NCBI GenBank assembly: GCA_943788005.1
Contig: CALSOP010000007.1
Span: 1-64,000, forward strand
Direction of reading: 5' to 3'
Length of the DNA: 64,000 nucleotides
Origin: an uncultured Gammaproteobacteria bacterium
GTDB taxonomy: Bacteria > Pseudomonadota > Gammaproteobacteria > Eutrophobiales > Eutrophobiaceae
Every line of letters begins with the position of its first letter. The stretch's first letter is position 1. The notes beneath the pieces were generated by a model. That model was not told the DNA's origin, did not search any database, and saw nothing but the letters and a program-made list of their open reading frames with translations. Made by a program: the position numbers and the translations under genes. Below, in pieces: positions 9,961-20,170 of this stretch.

Positions 9961-11043
9961 ATGGAAACGACTGTAAAGACTAAGTACTGGCACACACTTG
10001 ATGATGGTCGAGTGCAGTGTGACCTTTGTCCACGGGAATGTAAGTTAAAGAACGGTCAACGTGGGCTCTGTTTTGTTCGTGCCTGTGAAGAAGATCAGAT
10101 TGTCTTAACGACTTATGGACGTTCCAGCGGTTTTTGTATCGACCCAGTTGAAAAGAAGCCACTAAACCATTTCTATCCAGGCACATCGGTCCTCTCGTTT
10201 GGCACCGCGGGTTGTAATCTAGCCTGTAAATTTTGTCAAAATTGGGATATCAGTAAGTCACGCGAGATGGACACATTAGCTGACTCTGCTAGTCCACAGG
10301 CCATCGCGCTAGCTGCAAAAAAAACAAACTGCAGAAGTATTGCCTTTACTTATAATGATCCGGTTATATTTCATGAATATGCAATTGATGTAGCCGCGGC
10401 ATGTCATGAAAATGATATAAAAACTATTGCGGTCTCTGCAGGATATGTTTGTCCAGAACCTAGAACAGAGTTTTACAAATGTATTGATGCGGTAAATATA
10501 GATCTTAAGGCATTTACAGAAGATTTTTATCATCGCATTACAGGCAGTCATCTTGCGGCGGTATTGGAGACATTGCTATATATAAGGCACGAAACAGATG
10601 TCTGGCTCGAAATAACTAATTTAGTTATCCCTGATGAAAATGATTCAGATAAAGAATTGAATCAAATGACTGAATGGATAGTTTCAGAACTAGGGCCAGA
10701 TGTGCCACTACATTTTTCAGCATTTCACCCCGATTGGAAAATGCGTAATAAACCAAGAACATCATTACAGGCCTTACAAAAAGCAAGGTCGATAGCAATT
10801 ATGAATGGATTGAAATACGTCTATACGGGTAATGTCCACGATCGAGAGGGTGATACGACATTTTGTTATGAATGTGGTGGCGAATTAATTGTTCGCGATT
10901 GGTACGAGATTAAGGAATGGTCTCTTGATCAAGCAGGAAAGTGCCCAACGTGTTACTCGAGCTGTGCCGGCGTCTTTGATTCAGTCCATGGAAACTGGGG
11001 TTCAAAACGGGTTCCAATACGCTTAAACCAATATGGCTTATAG
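9961..11043 (+). CDS. amrS: AmmeMemoRadiSam system radical SAM enzyme
   Basis: Radical SAM protein of 360 residues. The [4Fe-4S]/SAM motif CNLACKFC gives Cys85, Cys89 and Cys92, followed by QNWDISKSR. An N-terminal CDLCPRECKLKNGQRGLC motif carries four more cysteines, typical of the PflA-like AmrS group. The C-terminal part has zinc-ribbon-like pairs (CYECGG and CPTCYSSC). The substrate is unknown; the family is thought to act with Memo and AMMECR1, which are fused in the divergent neighbour. ATG 9961 is used. Expression is probably coordinated from the 85-bp shared intergenic region. Confidence 0.9.
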   Translation: METTVKTKYWHTLDDGRVQCDLCPRECKLKNGQRGLCFVRACEEDQIVLTTYGRSSGFCIDPVEKKPLNHFYPGTSVLSFGTAGCNLACKFCQNWDISKSREMDTLADSASPQAIALAAKKTNCRSIAFTYNDPVIFHEYAIDVAAACHENDIKTIAVSAGYVCPEPRTEFYKCIDAVNIDLKAFTEDFYHRITGSHLAAVLETLLYIRHETDVWLEITNLVIPDENDSDKELNQMTEWIVSELGPDVPLHFSAFHPDWKMRNKPRTSLQALQKARSIAIMNGLKYVYTGNVHDREGDTTFCYECGGELIVRDWYEIKEWSLDQAGKCPTCYSSCAGVFDSVHGNWGSKRVPIRLNQYGL

Positions 11044-11111
11044 TAATTAAATCAATTGCATAAAGTGTCTTGAAAATGATCATCGAGCCCTGTACTATGC
11101 GCCAACTCTGA

Positions 11112-11188
11112 TGCGGGGTGGAGCAGTCTGGCAGCTCGTCGGGCTCATAACCCGAAGGTCGCAGGTTCAAATCCTGCCCCCGCTACCA
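11112..11188 (+). tRNA. tRNA-fMet (initiator, anticodon CAT)
   Basis: 77-nt cloverleaf with encoded CCA at 11186-11188. The anticodon CAT is at 11146-11148 within GGGCTCATAACCC, whose three G-C pairs below the loop are the initiator hallmark. The T-loop is GGTTCAAATCC. The first acceptor pair is a T-T mismatch (positions 1 and 72), again typical of initiator tRNA, where this pair must be unpaired for formylation. It precedes the rimP-nusA-infB operon, as in E. coli, where metY occupies this place. Confidence 0.95.
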
Positions 11189-11222
11189 AATATTGCAATA
11201 TATTTTGGTTAAAGAAAGTTGA

Positions 11223-11245
11223 GGCCCCTGTTTAGGGGCTTTTTG
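11223..11245 (+). terminator. Rho-independent terminator after tRNA-fMet
   Basis: GCCCCT-GTTT-AGGGGC stem followed by TTTTT, 35 bases after the tRNA. Confidence 0.85.
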
Positions 11246-11327
11246 CTATGTAGGGAGTGGTAATGAGGGCCGCAAGATCTTTAATAAGCGGCAATAACGG
11301 GATAATTACTTATATAAGGTCGTTGTG

Positions 11328-11356
11328 TAGCAGACCAGATATAAACTGGCTATAAT
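11328..11356 (+). promoter_or_regulatory. Candidate promoter of the rimP-nusA-infB operon
   Basis: A perfect TATAAT at 11351-11356 lies between the tRNA terminator and rimP. The -35 region at the usual distance (about 11328-11333) is a poor match, so recognition may depend on the -10 or on an activator. Confidence 0.4.
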
Positions 11357-11383
11357 TATCACACGTATTTTTAGATTTTAATA

Positions 11384-11409
11384 AGTGGGCCTTGAGCCCA
11401 CTTTTTGTT
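11384..11409 (+). promoter_or_regulatory. Leader hairpin with T-tract just before rimP (attenuator candidate)
   Basis: A 7-bp perfect stem AGTGGGC-CTTGA-GCCCACT (11384-11402) is followed by TTTTTGTTT. It looks like an intrinsic terminator placed 15 bases before the rimP start, downstream of the candidate promoter. An attenuator-like structure at this position is known in the rimP-nusA leader of enteric bacteria and would suit autoregulation by NusA; equivalence here is inferred. Confidence 0.6.
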
Positions 11410-11417
11410 TGCGACTT

Positions 11418-11873
11418 ATGTATAGACAAAACCAAGCCTTACTCGATTTGTTCGAGCCGGAAGTAACGGCAATCGGTTACGAATTATTGGGCATTGAGCT
11501 TACACAAAATGGCCATGGCTCAATATTACGTGTCTATATAGATAAAGATAGCGGCATAGACGTTGATGATTGTGTAGCAGTAAGCCATCAGCTGACTGGA
11601 ATACTGGATGTTGAAGACCCAATCTCTGGTCACTATGATCTGGAAGTTTCGTCACCAGGACTGGACCGCCCATTGTTTACCTTAGAACAGTATAAAAAGT
11701 TCATTGGTGAAACAGTTAAGGTCAAGCTATATGAAAAACATAATGGCAGGAAACGCTTTATAGGAATTTTAAATGCAGTTGATGACGAAGAAATTGTGAT
11801 TAACTGTGAAGATGAGGAATACAAGGTGCCATTCAGATTAATTGAACGCGCTCGATTGGTTCCCCAGTTTTGA
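11418..11873 (+). CDS. rimP: Ribosome maturation factor RimP
   Basis: 151-residue factor for 30S maturation. Conserved features are LFEPEVTAIGYELLGIELTQ at the N-terminus, LRVYIDKDSGIDVDDCVAVS, and the YDLEVSSPGLDRPL motif that defines the family, followed by a C-terminal SH3-like domain. The start at ATG 11418 matches the family N-terminus (MYRQNQALLDLFEP) and lies just beyond the leader hairpin. First gene of the rimP-nusA-infB-rbfA-truB operon; nusA starts 20 bases after its stop. Confidence 0.95.
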   Translation: MYRQNQALLDLFEPEVTAIGYELLGIELTQNGHGSILRVYIDKDSGIDVDDCVAVSHQLTGILDVEDPISGHYDLEVSSPGLDRPLFTLEQYKKFIGETVKVKLYEKHNGRKRFIGILNAVDDEEIVINCEDEEYKVPFRLIERARLVPQF

Positions 11874-11893
11874 TATTTTAAACGGTAGATTAA

Positions 11894-13414
11894 ATGAACA
11901 AAGAAATTTTAATGGTTGTTGATGTTGTCTGTAACGAAAAAGGTGTCGCTAAAGACATTATTTTTGAAGCAATTGAGCTTGCTCTAGCAAGTGCAACCAA
12001 GAAACGTAATCGAGAAGATATTGAATCGCGCGTTAGTATTGACCGTGAAACGGGCGACTATGATACCTTCCGTTGTTGGGAAGTGGTCGATGATGAACCT
12101 GAGTCATTAGAGGCGCCAACTAGGCAGGTCAGCTTCAAAGATGCAAAAGAAAAAAATCCTGAAATTGAGATAGGTCAATTTATAGAAGAACCAATGGCAT
12201 CTGTAGAATTCGGCCGTATTGCAGCTCAGGCAGCGAAACAGGTCATTGTACAAAAGGTTCGTGAAGCCGAACGTGCTCAGGTCATTGATGCCTATGAGGA
12301 TCGCGTTGGCGAGATGGTTAGTGGTGTTGTTAAGCGTTCTGAGCGGAGTGGCGTGATTATGGATTTGGGCAATAATGCTGAGGCATTTATCCCTAGAGAA
12401 GAATTGATTCCACGAGAGGCGGTTCGTCCTGGCGATCGTATTCGAGCCTATTTGAAAGAGGTCAAGCCAGAGATAACACGCGGACCACAACTGTTCCTAA
12501 GTCGTACCGCACCTGAACTCTTGATTGAATTGTTTAAAATTGAAGTGCCTGAAATCAATGAAGGAATGATTGATATCATTAATGGCGCAAGAGACCCCGG
12601 CGCCAGAGCCAAGATTGCCGTAAAGGCGAATGATCCGAGAATTGACCCTATTGGTGCTTGCGTTGGTATGCGCGGCTCACGAGTGCAAGCCGTATCTAAT
12701 GAACTGGGTGGTGAACGTGTTGATATCATCCTTTGGGATGATAACCCTGCTCAATTTGTTATCAATGCTATGGCGCCAGCAGAAGTTGCCTCGATCATGG
12801 TTGATGAAGATGCACACACCATGGACGTCGCTGTTGATGAAGAGAATTTGTCACAAGCCATCGGTCGTGGCGGGCAGAATGTTAAGCTCGCAAGCGAATT
12901 GACCGGCTGGGAACTCAATGTCATGTCCGTTGAACAGGCAGATGAAAAAAGTGAAGCTGAAGCTGAGACCTTGTCTGCCATGTTTAAGGAAGATCTTGGC
13001 GTCGATGAAGAAGTTGCCATTATCTTGGTACAAGAAGGCTTTTCGAGTATCGAAGAAGTCGCCTATGTCCCAGAGAAAGAAATGTTGGCTATCGAAGAGT
13101 TTGATGATGATTTAGTCAATGAACTACGTGAACGTGCCAAGGATATTATGTTGACACGCGCCATTGCCAGTGAAGAAAAACTGGGTGATGAAAAGCCTGC
13201 TGAAGATTTGCTGACTATGGAAGGCATGGATGAACCCTTGGCTTTTGAGTTGGCTAGTAAAGGTGTGATATGCATGGAAGATTTGGCAGAACAGTCCGTT
13301 GACGAATTAATGGATATAACCGGTATTGATAAAGATCGTGCCGGCGAATTAATCATGACTGCACGTATACCATGGTTTGAATCAGAAGAATCTAATAGTG
13401 AGAGTGCTAATTAA
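11894..13414 (+). CDS. nusA: Transcription termination/antitermination factor NusA
   Basis: 506-residue RNA polymerase-associated factor for pausing, termination and antitermination. Domains in order: N-terminal polymerase-binding domain (1-125, beginning [20 protein letters not shown]); S1 (about 135-200, [20 protein letters not shown]); KH1 and KH2 (about 225-345, including [20 protein letters not shown] and [18 protein letters not shown]); and two acidic C-terminal repeats that bind the polymerase alpha subunit. Complete, with length close to the E. coli protein (495). Its stop overlaps the infB start by one base, so the two are translationally coupled. Confidence 0.97.
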   Translation: MNKEILMVVDVVCNEKGVAKDIIFEAIELALASATKKRNREDIESRVSIDRETGDYDTFRCWEVVDDEPESLEAPTRQVSFKDAKEKNPEIEIGQFIEEPMASVEFGRIAAQAAKQVIVQKVREAERAQVIDAYEDRVGEMVSGVVKRSERSGVIMDLGNNAEAFIPREELIPREAVRPGDRIRAYLKEVKPEITRGPQLFLSRTAPELLIELFKIEVPEINEGMIDIINGARDPGARAKIAVKANDPRIDPIGACVGMRGSRVQAVSNELGGERVDIILWDDNPAQFVINAMAPAEVASIMVDEDAHTMDVAVDEENLSQAIGRGGQNVKLASELTGWELNVMSVEQADEKSEAEAETLSAMFKEDLGVDEEVAIILVQEGFSSIEEVAYVPEKEMLAIEEFDDDLVNELRERAKDIMLTRAIASEEKLGDEKPAEDLLTMEGMDEPLAFELASKGVICMEDLAEQSVDELMDITGIDKDRAGELIMTARIPWFESEESNSESAN

Positions 13415-15996
13415 TGCCTGAAGTTACTATCAGTGAGTTTGCCAGCGATGTTGGTGTGTCTGTTGAACGCATACAGGAACAACTAGTCGAGGCCGGACTT
13501 CCCAATAAAAAAGCTGAAGAGGTTATTACCGATTCGGAAAAGTCAGTGTTATTAGGGTTTTTGAGGAAAAAGCATGGCAAAGATGAAGACTCTGAACCAC
13601 GCAAGATTACCTTACGTCGCAAAACTGTCAGCGAACTTAAAGTGCCTGTTGCGACACAGGGTAGGGCAAAGCCACGCTCAAAAACAGTAAACATTGAGTT
13701 TCGCAAACGTCGCACCTATGCAAAACGTGGCGATGTTGCTGAAACCTTAAAGCAGGAAGAAGAAGCCGCAAAATTAGTCGAAGAGCAGGCGGCGGCAGAA
13801 CTTGAACAACAACAGCAAGTTGCTGATGCCGAGACAAAAGCTACTGAAATTCAGAATGAAGCTCCTGTTGTTGAAGAAGTTATTGCTGAAGAAGAAATAG
13901 TCGAAATAGAAGCAGCACCTTTAGTAGATGCACCGGTTGAAAGCGTTCAAGTAGAAACAAGCATTCAAGCAAAGAGCGATGCTCCTGCAGAGGAAGAAAT
14001 CAAAAAGGCACCAGAAACAGTTATAACACCGCCAGTTATAAAACCGACTGTAGTTAAAGAAGCTGCTAAACCGTCAAACAAAGAAAAAGAAAAGGCGCGT
14101 AAAGAAAAAGCGCGACACGGACGACAAGAATTACATGTTGCGAGCAAAGGCTCTGGTAGAAGACGCAAAAAGGCTAGACATACACCCGTCATTCATCAAT
14201 CAGGGGATAATCAACACGGCTTCGAAAAGCCAACAGCACCGGTCGTTAAGGAAATTGAGATTCCAGAAAGTATAACGGTCGCCGAGCTAGCCCAGCGTAT
14301 GTCTGTCAAAGGTTCTGAAGTGGTAAAAGTGATGATGGGCCTAGGCACTATGGCAACGATCAATCAAACCATTGATCAGGATACAGCGGGTATTGTAGTT
14401 GAGGAAATGGGGCATAAGCCTAAATTTCAAAAGGACAATGCACTAGAAGAAGAAATGATTCAGGCTGCTCAGCAAGGTGGCGATCAAGTCACTCGCGCAC
14501 CAGTTGTGACTATCATGGGTCATGTTGATCATGGCAAGACATCATTGCTAGATTATATTCGACGTACCAAGGTAGCTGCTGGCGAAGCTGGTGGAATTAC
14601 TCAGCATATAGGTGCTTATCGGGTGTCGACAGATAATGGTGATATCACCTTTTTGGATACACCTGGACATGAAGCGTTTACCGCGATGCGCGCACGAGGC
14701 GCAAAAGTAACTGATTTGGTCATCATCGTTGTTGCCGCAGATGATGGCGTTATGCCGCAGACTGAAGAAGCAGTAAAACATGCTAAAGCAGGTGATGTGC
14801 CTATCATCATTGCTGTTAATAAGATGGATAAAGAAAATGCAGATCCGGAACGCGTCAAACAAGAATTATCGAAATTTGAAGTTATCCCTGAAAGTTGGGG
14901 TGGTGACACGCAATTTATACCTGTCTCTGCACTGACTGGCGATGGTGTTGATGATTTGTTAGAAAGTGTTTTACTACAAACTGAACTCCTTGAGTTACAG
15001 GCGATAGAAACGGGACCGGCTTCAGGCGCTGTTATTGAATCACGTTTGGATAAAGGTCGAGGCCCTATAGCAAGCATTCTTGTTCAAAACGGTACGCTCA
15101 AGAAAGGTGATGTCATATTAAGCGGGCATGAGTTTGGCCGTGTCAGGGCGATGATTGATGATAGTGGTCATGAAGTGACTTCAGTAGGCCCATCTACTCC
15201 AGTTGAAGTGTTGGGATTATCAGGCACGCCTAATGCGGGTGATGAAATGCTGGTAGTGCCAGACGAAAAGAAAGCTCGGGAAATTGCACTTTTTCGACAA
15301 GGGAAATATCGTGAAACGAAGATGGCACAACAACATGCCTCTAAGCTCGAAAATGTGATGAATCAGATGCAGGAAGGTGAAGTTTCTTCGCTAAACCTGT
15401 TGATTAAAGCCGATGTTCAAGGTTCATCAGAAGCATTGGTAGATGCATTAACACGATTAAGCAATGACGAAGTAAGAGTAAATATTATTAGCAGTGGTGT
15501 TGGTGGTATCACAGAGTCTGACATCAACCTTGCAATGGCATCAAGTGGTGTCGTGATGGGCTTTAATGTGCGAGCAGATGCAAGCGCACGTAAATTAATA
15601 GATGCAGAAGGTATTGATCTTCGATATTACAGTATTATTTACGACCTTATTGACGATGTTAAAGCAGCGCTTAGTGGCATGCTATCTCCCGAGATCCGAG
15701 AAGAGATCACCGGTATTGCAGAAGTTAGAGAAGTATTCAGATCTCCAAAATTCGGCGATATAGCAGGTTGTATGGTGACAACAGGCCGTGTTAATCGAAA
15801 CAATCCTATTCGTGTTTTACGCGACAATGTCGTTATTTATGAAGGAGAACTTGAATCCTTGCGTCGTTTCAAAGATGACGTTAATGAAGTCAAGTCAGGG
15901 ATGGATTGTGGCATCGGCGTGAAAAATTACAGTGATGTGCAGGCGGGCGATCAGATCGAAGTGTTCGAACGAACCAGCGTTGAACGTAAGATCTAG
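13414..15996 (+). CDS. infB: Translation initiation factor IF-2
   Basis: 860-residue GTPase that brings initiator tRNA to the ribosome. An N-terminal IF2_N domain (residues 1-55) and a long charged Glu/Ala/Lys linker (about 95-240) are followed by a second IF2_N domain ([20 protein letters not shown]). The G domain has G1 GHVDHGKTS (about 369-377), G3 DTPGHEAF and G4 NKMD (about 469). Domains II, III and the tRNA-binding C2 domain follow ([19 protein letters not shown] near the end). Complete and typical. The initiator tRNA it uses is encoded about 2.2 kb upstream. Confidence 0.97.
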   Translation: MPEVTISEFASDVGVSVERIQEQLVEAGLPNKKAEEVITDSEKSVLLGFLRKKHGKDEDSEPRKITLRRKTVSELKVPVATQGRAKPRSKTVNIEFRKRRTYAKRGDVAETLKQEEEAAKLVEEQAAAELEQQQQVADAETKATEIQNEAPVVEEVIAEEEIVEIEAAPLVDAPVESVQVETSIQAKSDAPAEEEIKKAPETVITPPVIKPTVVKEAAKPSNKEKEKARKEKARHGRQELHVASKGSGRRRKKARHTPVIHQSGDNQHGFEKPTAPVVKEIEIPESITVAELAQRMSVKGSEVVKVMMGLGTMATINQTIDQDTAGIVVEEMGHKPKFQKDNALEEEMIQAAQQGGDQVTRAPVVTIMGHVDHGKTSLLDYIRRTKVAAGEAGGITQHIGAYRVSTDNGDITFLDTPGHEAFTAMRARGAKVTDLVIIVVAADDGVMPQTEEAVKHAKAGDVPIIIAVNKMDKENADPERVKQELSKFEVIPESWGGDTQFIPVSALTGDGVDDLLESVLLQTELLELQAIETGPASGAVIESRLDKGRGPIASILVQNGTLKKGDVILSGHEFGRVRAMIDDSGHEVTSVGPSTPVEVLGLSGTPNAGDEMLVVPDEKKAREIALFRQGKYRETKMAQQHASKLENVMNQMQEGEVSSLNLLIKADVQGSSEALVDALTRLSNDEVRVNIISSGVGGITESDINLAMASSGVVMGFNVRADASARKLIDAEGIDLRYYSIIYDLIDDVKAALSGMLSPEIREEITGIAEVREVFRSPKFGDIAGCMVTTGRVNRNNPIRVLRDNVVIYEGELESLRRFKDDVNEVKSGMDCGIGVKNYSDVQAGDQIEVFERTSVERKI

Positions 15997-16005
15997 TCAT
16001 TAGCC

Positions 16006-16377
16006 ATGCCGAAAGAATTTGGGCGTCACCAACGCGTAGCCCAGTTTATTAAAGAAGAACTTTCTGTTCTTATTCAACGCGATTTCCCATTGAACGAACA
16101 TGGAATGATTACGCTAGCAAATGTGGATGTTAGTCCAGACTTGAGTAATGCCACTATTTATATTACTTCGTTTAACAATAAAGGTTCACACGAAGAATTA
16201 GTAAAACAAATGAATGATCAAGCCGGTCATTTTCGCCATGAGCTTTCACGTATGATGACCACCAGAAGTGTGCCGACAATAAGGTTCAAATATGATGAAT
16301 CAATTGAGCGTGCCCAGCGTCTGACTGACATTATCAATTCCGTAAGCCATAGCGATAAAGATGAATCAGATGGGTAG
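16006..16377 (+). CDS. rbfA: Ribosome-binding factor A
   Basis: 123-residue KH-fold protein for 16S rRNA 5' helix maturation and cold adaptation. Visible motifs are the start RHQRVAQFIKEELSVLIQRD, the central VDVSPDLSNATIYITSF and the end VPTIRFKYDESIERAQRLTD. It starts nine bases after infB, and its stop overlaps the start of truB, consistent with one operon. Confidence 0.96.
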   Translation: MPKEFGRHQRVAQFIKEELSVLIQRDFPLNEHGMITLANVDVSPDLSNATIYITSFNNKGSHEELVKQMNDQAGHFRHELSRMMTTRSVPTIRFKYDESIERAQRLTDIINSVSHSDKDESDG

Positions 16378-17308
16378 ATCTCCAAAAAAACGTGGTAGAG
16401 ATATCAATGGTATTTTAGTGTTGGATAAACCTGCAGGTATGAGTTCCAACGGTGCCTTGCAGCATGTAAAACGACTTTATAATGCCAACAAAGCAGGGCA
16501 CACTGGCAATCTTGATGTGCCTGCGACAGGCTTATTACCAATATGCCTGGGCGAAGCAACTAAAGTTTCAGCTTATCTTTTAGATTCAAGTAAAACTTAT
16601 CGCGCAAGATGTCGATTAGGCGTTACTACCACAACCGGTGATGCGGATGGTGAAATTCTTACAGAAAAAACGGTGCCTGAGTTGTCTACGGCTGATGTAA
16701 GACAAGCCTGCAATAAGTTTACAGGTGATATAGAGCAAGTCCCACCAATGTATTCGGCGCTAAAGCATAATGGAAAACGACTCTATGAACTTGCATACAA
16801 AGGCATTGAAGTAGAACGAAAACCAAGAAAAATCACCATTCATAGAATAGACCTACTTGATTTCAAAAATAACGAGTTCGAGATAGAGGTGTTCTGCACG
16901 AAAGGTACCTATATCAGAACCTTGGCAGAAGATATTGGCAATGAACTAACTTGCGGGGCTCATATTCTAGCCTTACGTAGATTAGGAGCAGGCCCTTTCC
17001 ATGAATCACAGATGGTGACACAAGCGCAATTACAGGCAGTTGCTGAAGAGGGGATCGAACAACTCGACAACTTGCTATTGCCTATGGATAGCGCATTGAA
17101 AGACATGCCCGAGGTTCGATTATCAGAAGATGTGGCATTTTATCTCTGTCAGGGGCAAGCAGTTACTGCTTCAGGTCTACCTAAATCAGGTCAATTAAGA
17201 ATTTATGATCATTCTGCTAATTTTCTTGGTTTAGGCGAAGTTACAGAGGATGGACGGGTTGCCCCTAAGCGTTTGATTAATATGGCAGAAACAGTAACAA
17301 GAGACTGA
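16370..17308 (+). CDS. truB: tRNA pseudouridine(55) synthase TruB
   Basis: Makes pseudouridine 55 in the T-loop of tRNAs. ATG 16370 gives MGRSPKKRGRDINGILVLDK, aligning with the E. coli N-terminus; ATG 16361 in the same frame is the alternative. The catalytic Asp is in GHTGNLDVPATG (Asp49 from this start). The motif reads LDVPATG where most TruB have LDPLATG, but the aspartate is kept. YRARCRLGVTTTTGDADGE and a C-terminal PUA-like domain follow. About 312 residues. It overlaps rbfA, so translation is coupled. Confidence 0.95.
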   Translation: MGRSPKKRGRDINGILVLDKPAGMSSNGALQHVKRLYNANKAGHTGNLDVPATGLLPICLGEATKVSAYLLDSSKTYRARCRLGVTTTTGDADGEILTEKTVPELSTADVRQACNKFTGDIEQVPPMYSALKHNGKRLYELAYKGIEVERKPRKITIHRIDLLDFKNNEFEIEVFCTKGTYIRTLAEDIGNELTCGAHILALRRLGAGPFHESQMVTQAQLQAVAEEGIEQLDNLLLPMDSALKDMPEVRLSEDVAFYLCQGQAVTASGLPKSGQLRIYDHSANFLGLGEVTEDGRVAPKRLINMAETVTRD

Positions 17309-17331
17309 GCTGAAACAAATTAATGTTTCGC

Positions 17332-17360
17332 TTGTTAGAGAGGATATGCGCGGGTACAAT
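17332..17360 (+). promoter_or_regulatory. Promoter of rpsO
   Basis: TTGTTA (17332-17337) and TACAAT (17355-17360) are separated by 17 bp. The -10 lies inside a short inverted repeat, GCGCG (17348-17352) and CGCGC (17361-17366), which may be a binding site or a leader element. It is 46 bases before the rpsO start. Confidence 0.65.
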
Positions 17361-17405
17361 ACGCGCGAATTTTGATATCAGTAGGTTTGCGGGAGCATAT
17401 AGAAT

Positions 17406-17675
17406 ATGGCAATGAATTGTGAGCAGAAAGCAGGAATAGTTAAAGATTATCAGCGTGGTACAAACGACACCGGTTCTCCAGAAGTGCAGGTGGCATTGCT
17501 GACATCACGTATTACTGATCTGTCAGGACATTTCAAAGAACACAGCAAAGACCATCATTCAAGACAAGGTCTATTACGTATGATTAATCAACGACGTAAA
17601 TTGCTTGATTATCTAAAAGATAAAGACCTCAATCGTTATCGCGATTTGATTGGTCGACTTGGTCTACGTAAATAA
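17406..17675 (+). CDS. rpsO: 30S ribosomal protein S15
   Basis: 89-residue primary 16S rRNA-binding protein of the small-subunit platform. Typical motifs are [35 protein letters not shown] and [17 protein letters not shown]. Own promoter upstream and terminator downstream, with pnp following, the order known from E. coli. Confidence 0.97.
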   Translation: MAMNCEQKAGIVKDYQRGTNDTGSPEVQVALLTSRITDLSGHFKEHSKDHHSRQGLLRMINQRRKLLDYLKDKDLNRYRDLIGRLGLRK

Positions 17676-17718
17676 TATTCTTTCTGGCACATTTGCCAAT
17701 GAAGAAACGATATCAATA

Positions 17719-17745
17719 AACCCGCTACTGCGGGTTTTAACGTTT
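17719..17745 (+). terminator. Rho-independent terminator between rpsO and pnp
   Basis: AACCCGC-TACT-GCGGGTT stem followed by TTAACGTTTTT. The T-run is interrupted, so termination may be partial and allow read-through into pnp. Confidence 0.7.
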
Positions 17746-17802
17746 TTATAATTTAAAAATCATCTTTAAATCAACATCAACATATCTTGTTAGGGAAAAT
17801 CC

Positions 17803-19908
17803 ATGAGCGTGGTCACAAAAGAATTTCAGTTCGGTAATCATAAAGTCACTCTAGAAACAGGCAGAATCGCCAGACAAGCATCCGGTGCTGTCATGGTGAG
17901 TATGGGAGACACAGTTTTACTGGTCACCTGTGTTGCTAAAAAGGAAGCGAGAGAAGGGCAAGACTTTTTCCCATTAACCGTCGATTATCAGGAAAAGACC
18001 TATGCCGCAGGTAAAATACCGGGTGGTTTTTTCAAACGAGAAGGACGCCCATCAGAGAAAGAGACTTTAACGTGTCGATTAATTGATCGTCCTATTAGAC
18101 CTCTTTTCCCGAAAGGATTTAAAAATGAAATTCAGATCATTGTGACGGTCATGTCACTCGACCCTGAAATAGATCCTGATATCCCGGCAATTATTGGTGC
18201 TTCGGCTGCAATCAGTCTTTCCGGCGCTCCATTTAGTGGCCCTGTTGGCGCTGCACGCGTTGGTTACATTGATGGACAGTACGTACTCAATCCATCACAT
18301 ACAGCACTAGAAGATTCGCAGCTGGAGTTAGTTGTTGCTGGTACAGATACATCGGTGCTGATGGTCGAGTCTGAAGCGAAGCAATTGTCAGAAGATATTA
18401 TGTTAGGCGCTGTTATGTTTGGTCATGAACAGTTTCAAGTCGTTATTGAGAACATTAGAGCTTTAGCTGCAGACGCAAACACGAAATCATGGGATTGGAT
18501 CGCAAAAGAAAAAGACGAAGCACTTGGAAATGAAGTTCAATCGCGCGCGGGTGATTTAGTGCGTGAAGCCTATAGCATTCAAGACAAGCTTGAACGTCAA
18601 GAACGTCTGCGTGAGATTAAGAAAGAAGTTGTTGAAGGAATGACTGAAGGCGAAGACGCTCAATGGTCTGCCGGTGTGATTGCAGGTGAAATAGAAGCTC
18701 TCGAAAGTCACATTGTTCGTAGCAGTGTATTATCAGGTGAAAATCGTATTGATGGACGTGATTCAAAAACCATACGTCCGATAACTGTTGAAACGGGCAT
18801 ATTGCCTCGTACGCATGGTTCAGCATTATTTACTCGTGGTGAAACGCAGGCTATTGTCGTTGTTACTCTAGGCACACAACGTGATTCACAAATTATTGAT
18901 GCTATTGAAGGTTCATATAAAGACCCTTTTATGTTTCATTACAATTTCCCTCCATTCTGCGTAAATGAAACGGGTCGTGTTGGAACACCAAAACGTCGCG
19001 AGATTGGTCATGGTCGTTTAGCCAAACGCGGTATATTAGGTGTTATGCCTGACATGGAAGCATTCCCTTATTCTATTCGTGTTGTTTCAGAAATCACTGA
19101 ATCTAATGGTTCAAGTTCTATGGCCTCAGTTTGCGGTAGTAGTCTGGCGTTAATGGATGCTGGTGTTGAGTTGGATGCCCCTGTTGCGGGTATTGCGATG
19201 GGATTGATTAAAGAAGCAGACAAGTTTGTTGTTCTGTCTGACATTATGGGTGATGAAGATCACTTAGGTGATATGGACTTCAAGGTAGCTGGTTCTGAAA
19301 ATGGTATTACGGCCTTACAAATGGACATCAAGATTGATGGTATTACCAAAGAAATTATGGAAGTTGCTTTGACTCAGGCAAAAGAAGGCCGCTTGCATAT
19401 TCTGGGTAAAATGAATGATGTGCTAAAAGTTCACAATGAAGAAATGTCAGAGTTTGCACCGCGTATAACCACTATAAAGATTCATCCAGATAAAATTCGT
19501 GACGTTATTGGTAAAGGTGGCGCAACCATCCGAGCAATCACTGAAGAAACAGGCGCTACGATTGATATTGATGATGATGGTGTGGTCAAGATTGCTGCTA
19601 CTGATAAAGCTGCCGGTGATGCAGCATTAAAACGTGTTGAACAAATTACAGCCGATATCGAAGTTGGTAAGATCTACGAAGGTAAAGTAGCCAAGTTAAT
19701 GGACTTTGGCGCTTTTGTGAACATACTGCCTGGTAAAGATGGTCTGGTGCATATTTCACAAATTTGTGAAGAACGTGTTGAAAATGTCAGTGATAAGCTC
19801 AGTGAAGGCGATATGGTTCAGGTCAAAGTACTTGAAGTTGATCGTCAAGGTCGTGTACGACTCAGCATGAAGGCTGTACATGAAGCCGAGGCGAGTACTA
19901 GCGAATAG
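17803..19908 (+). CDS. pnp: Polyribonucleotide nucleotidyltransferase (PNPase)
   Basis: 701-residue 3'-5' phosphorolytic exoribonuclease, part of the RNA degradosome. Two RNase PH domains (about 10-225 and 310-540; [20 protein letters not shown], then [19 protein letters not shown] with the metal-binding aspartates) surround an alpha-helical linker. KH (about 555-610, [20 protein letters not shown]) and S1 (about 620-690, [20 protein letters not shown]) domains follow. Complete. ATG 17803 is preceded by a weak TTAGGGAAAAT Shine-Dalgarno region. No long stem resembling the E. coli RNase III autoregulation site was recognised in the leader. Confidence 0.98.
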   Translation: MSVVTKEFQFGNHKVTLETGRIARQASGAVMVSMGDTVLLVTCVAKKEAREGQDFFPLTVDYQEKTYAAGKIPGGFFKREGRPSEKETLTCRLIDRPIRPLFPKGFKNEIQIIVTVMSLDPEIDPDIPAIIGASAAISLSGAPFSGPVGAARVGYIDGQYVLNPSHTALEDSQLELVVAGTDTSVLMVESEAKQLSEDIMLGAVMFGHEQFQVVIENIRALAADANTKSWDWIAKEKDEALGNEVQSRAGDLVREAYSIQDKLERQERLREIKKEVVEGMTEGEDAQWSAGVIAGEIEALESHIVRSSVLSGENRIDGRDSKTIRPITVETGILPRTHGSALFTRGETQAIVVVTLGTQRDSQIIDAIEGSYKDPFMFHYNFPPFCVNETGRVGTPKRREIGHGRLAKRGILGVMPDMEAFPYSIRVVSEITESNGSSSMASVCGSSLALMDAGVELDAPVAGIAMGLIKEADKFVVLSDIMGDEDHLGDMDFKVAGSENGITALQMDIKIDGITKEIMEVALTQAKEGRLHILGKMNDVLKVHNEEMSEFAPRITTIKIHPDKIRDVIGKGGATIRAITEETGATIDIDDDGVVKIAATDKAAGDAALKRVEQITADIEVGKIYEGKVAKLMDFGAFVNILPGKDGLVHISQICEERVENVSDKLSEGDMVQVKVLEVDRQGRVRLSMKAVHEAEASTSE

Positions 19909-19934
19909 TGTAAATACTTTACAGTTAACAGAAA

Positions 19935-19957
19935 AGGGGCTTTTAGCCCCTTTTTTT
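19935..19957 (+). terminator. Rho-independent terminator after pnp
   Basis: AGGGGCT-TTT-AGCCCCT stem followed by TTTTTTT. Confidence 0.93.
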
Positions 19958-20011
19958 ACGTCTATGAATTGGGACCGTCATGATTCTTGTTCTAGACGCA
20001 TGAAAAGTACT

Positions 20012-20082
20012 TGCATCCATGCAGGCACGAACAGTATGCGCTTTAAGCGATGTCGCGAAAGGACACGACTACATGGATGTAG
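20012..20082. repeat. Pair of related palindromes (TGCATCCATGCA and CTACATGGATGTAG)
   Basis: The first, 12 nt at 20012-20023, and the second, 14 nt at 20069-20082, are each near-palindromic. They share inverted cores (CATCCATG/CATGGATG), so they can also pair with each other over a 45-nt loop. They lie in the pnp to VWA-gene gap. A short open frame across this region has no coding character. Similar ATGGATG-type intergenic palindromes are familiar from other gammaproteobacteria, but I cannot name the family; the role is unknown. Confidence 0.4.
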
Positions 20083-20170
20083 GAGAAAGCACGAAGTAAC
20101 GGTTTATTTTAACCCATTATTAATTTTCTAACGTTTATAGCGGTGAAAACTATAACGCAGGAGAATTAGC

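Noticed and set aside
10910-11170. Minus-strand open frame containing MNLRPSGYEPDELPD
   Set aside because: This is the usual false translation opposite the initiator tRNA gene.
12000-16000. Long minus-strand open frames across nusA and infB
   Set aside because: They are shadows of strongly supported genes on the plus strand and lack start signals or familiar motifs.
19880-20131. Open frame crossing the end of pnp, its terminator and the palindromes
   Set aside because: It reads through a strong terminator, overlaps pnp in another frame and has no recognisable protein character.
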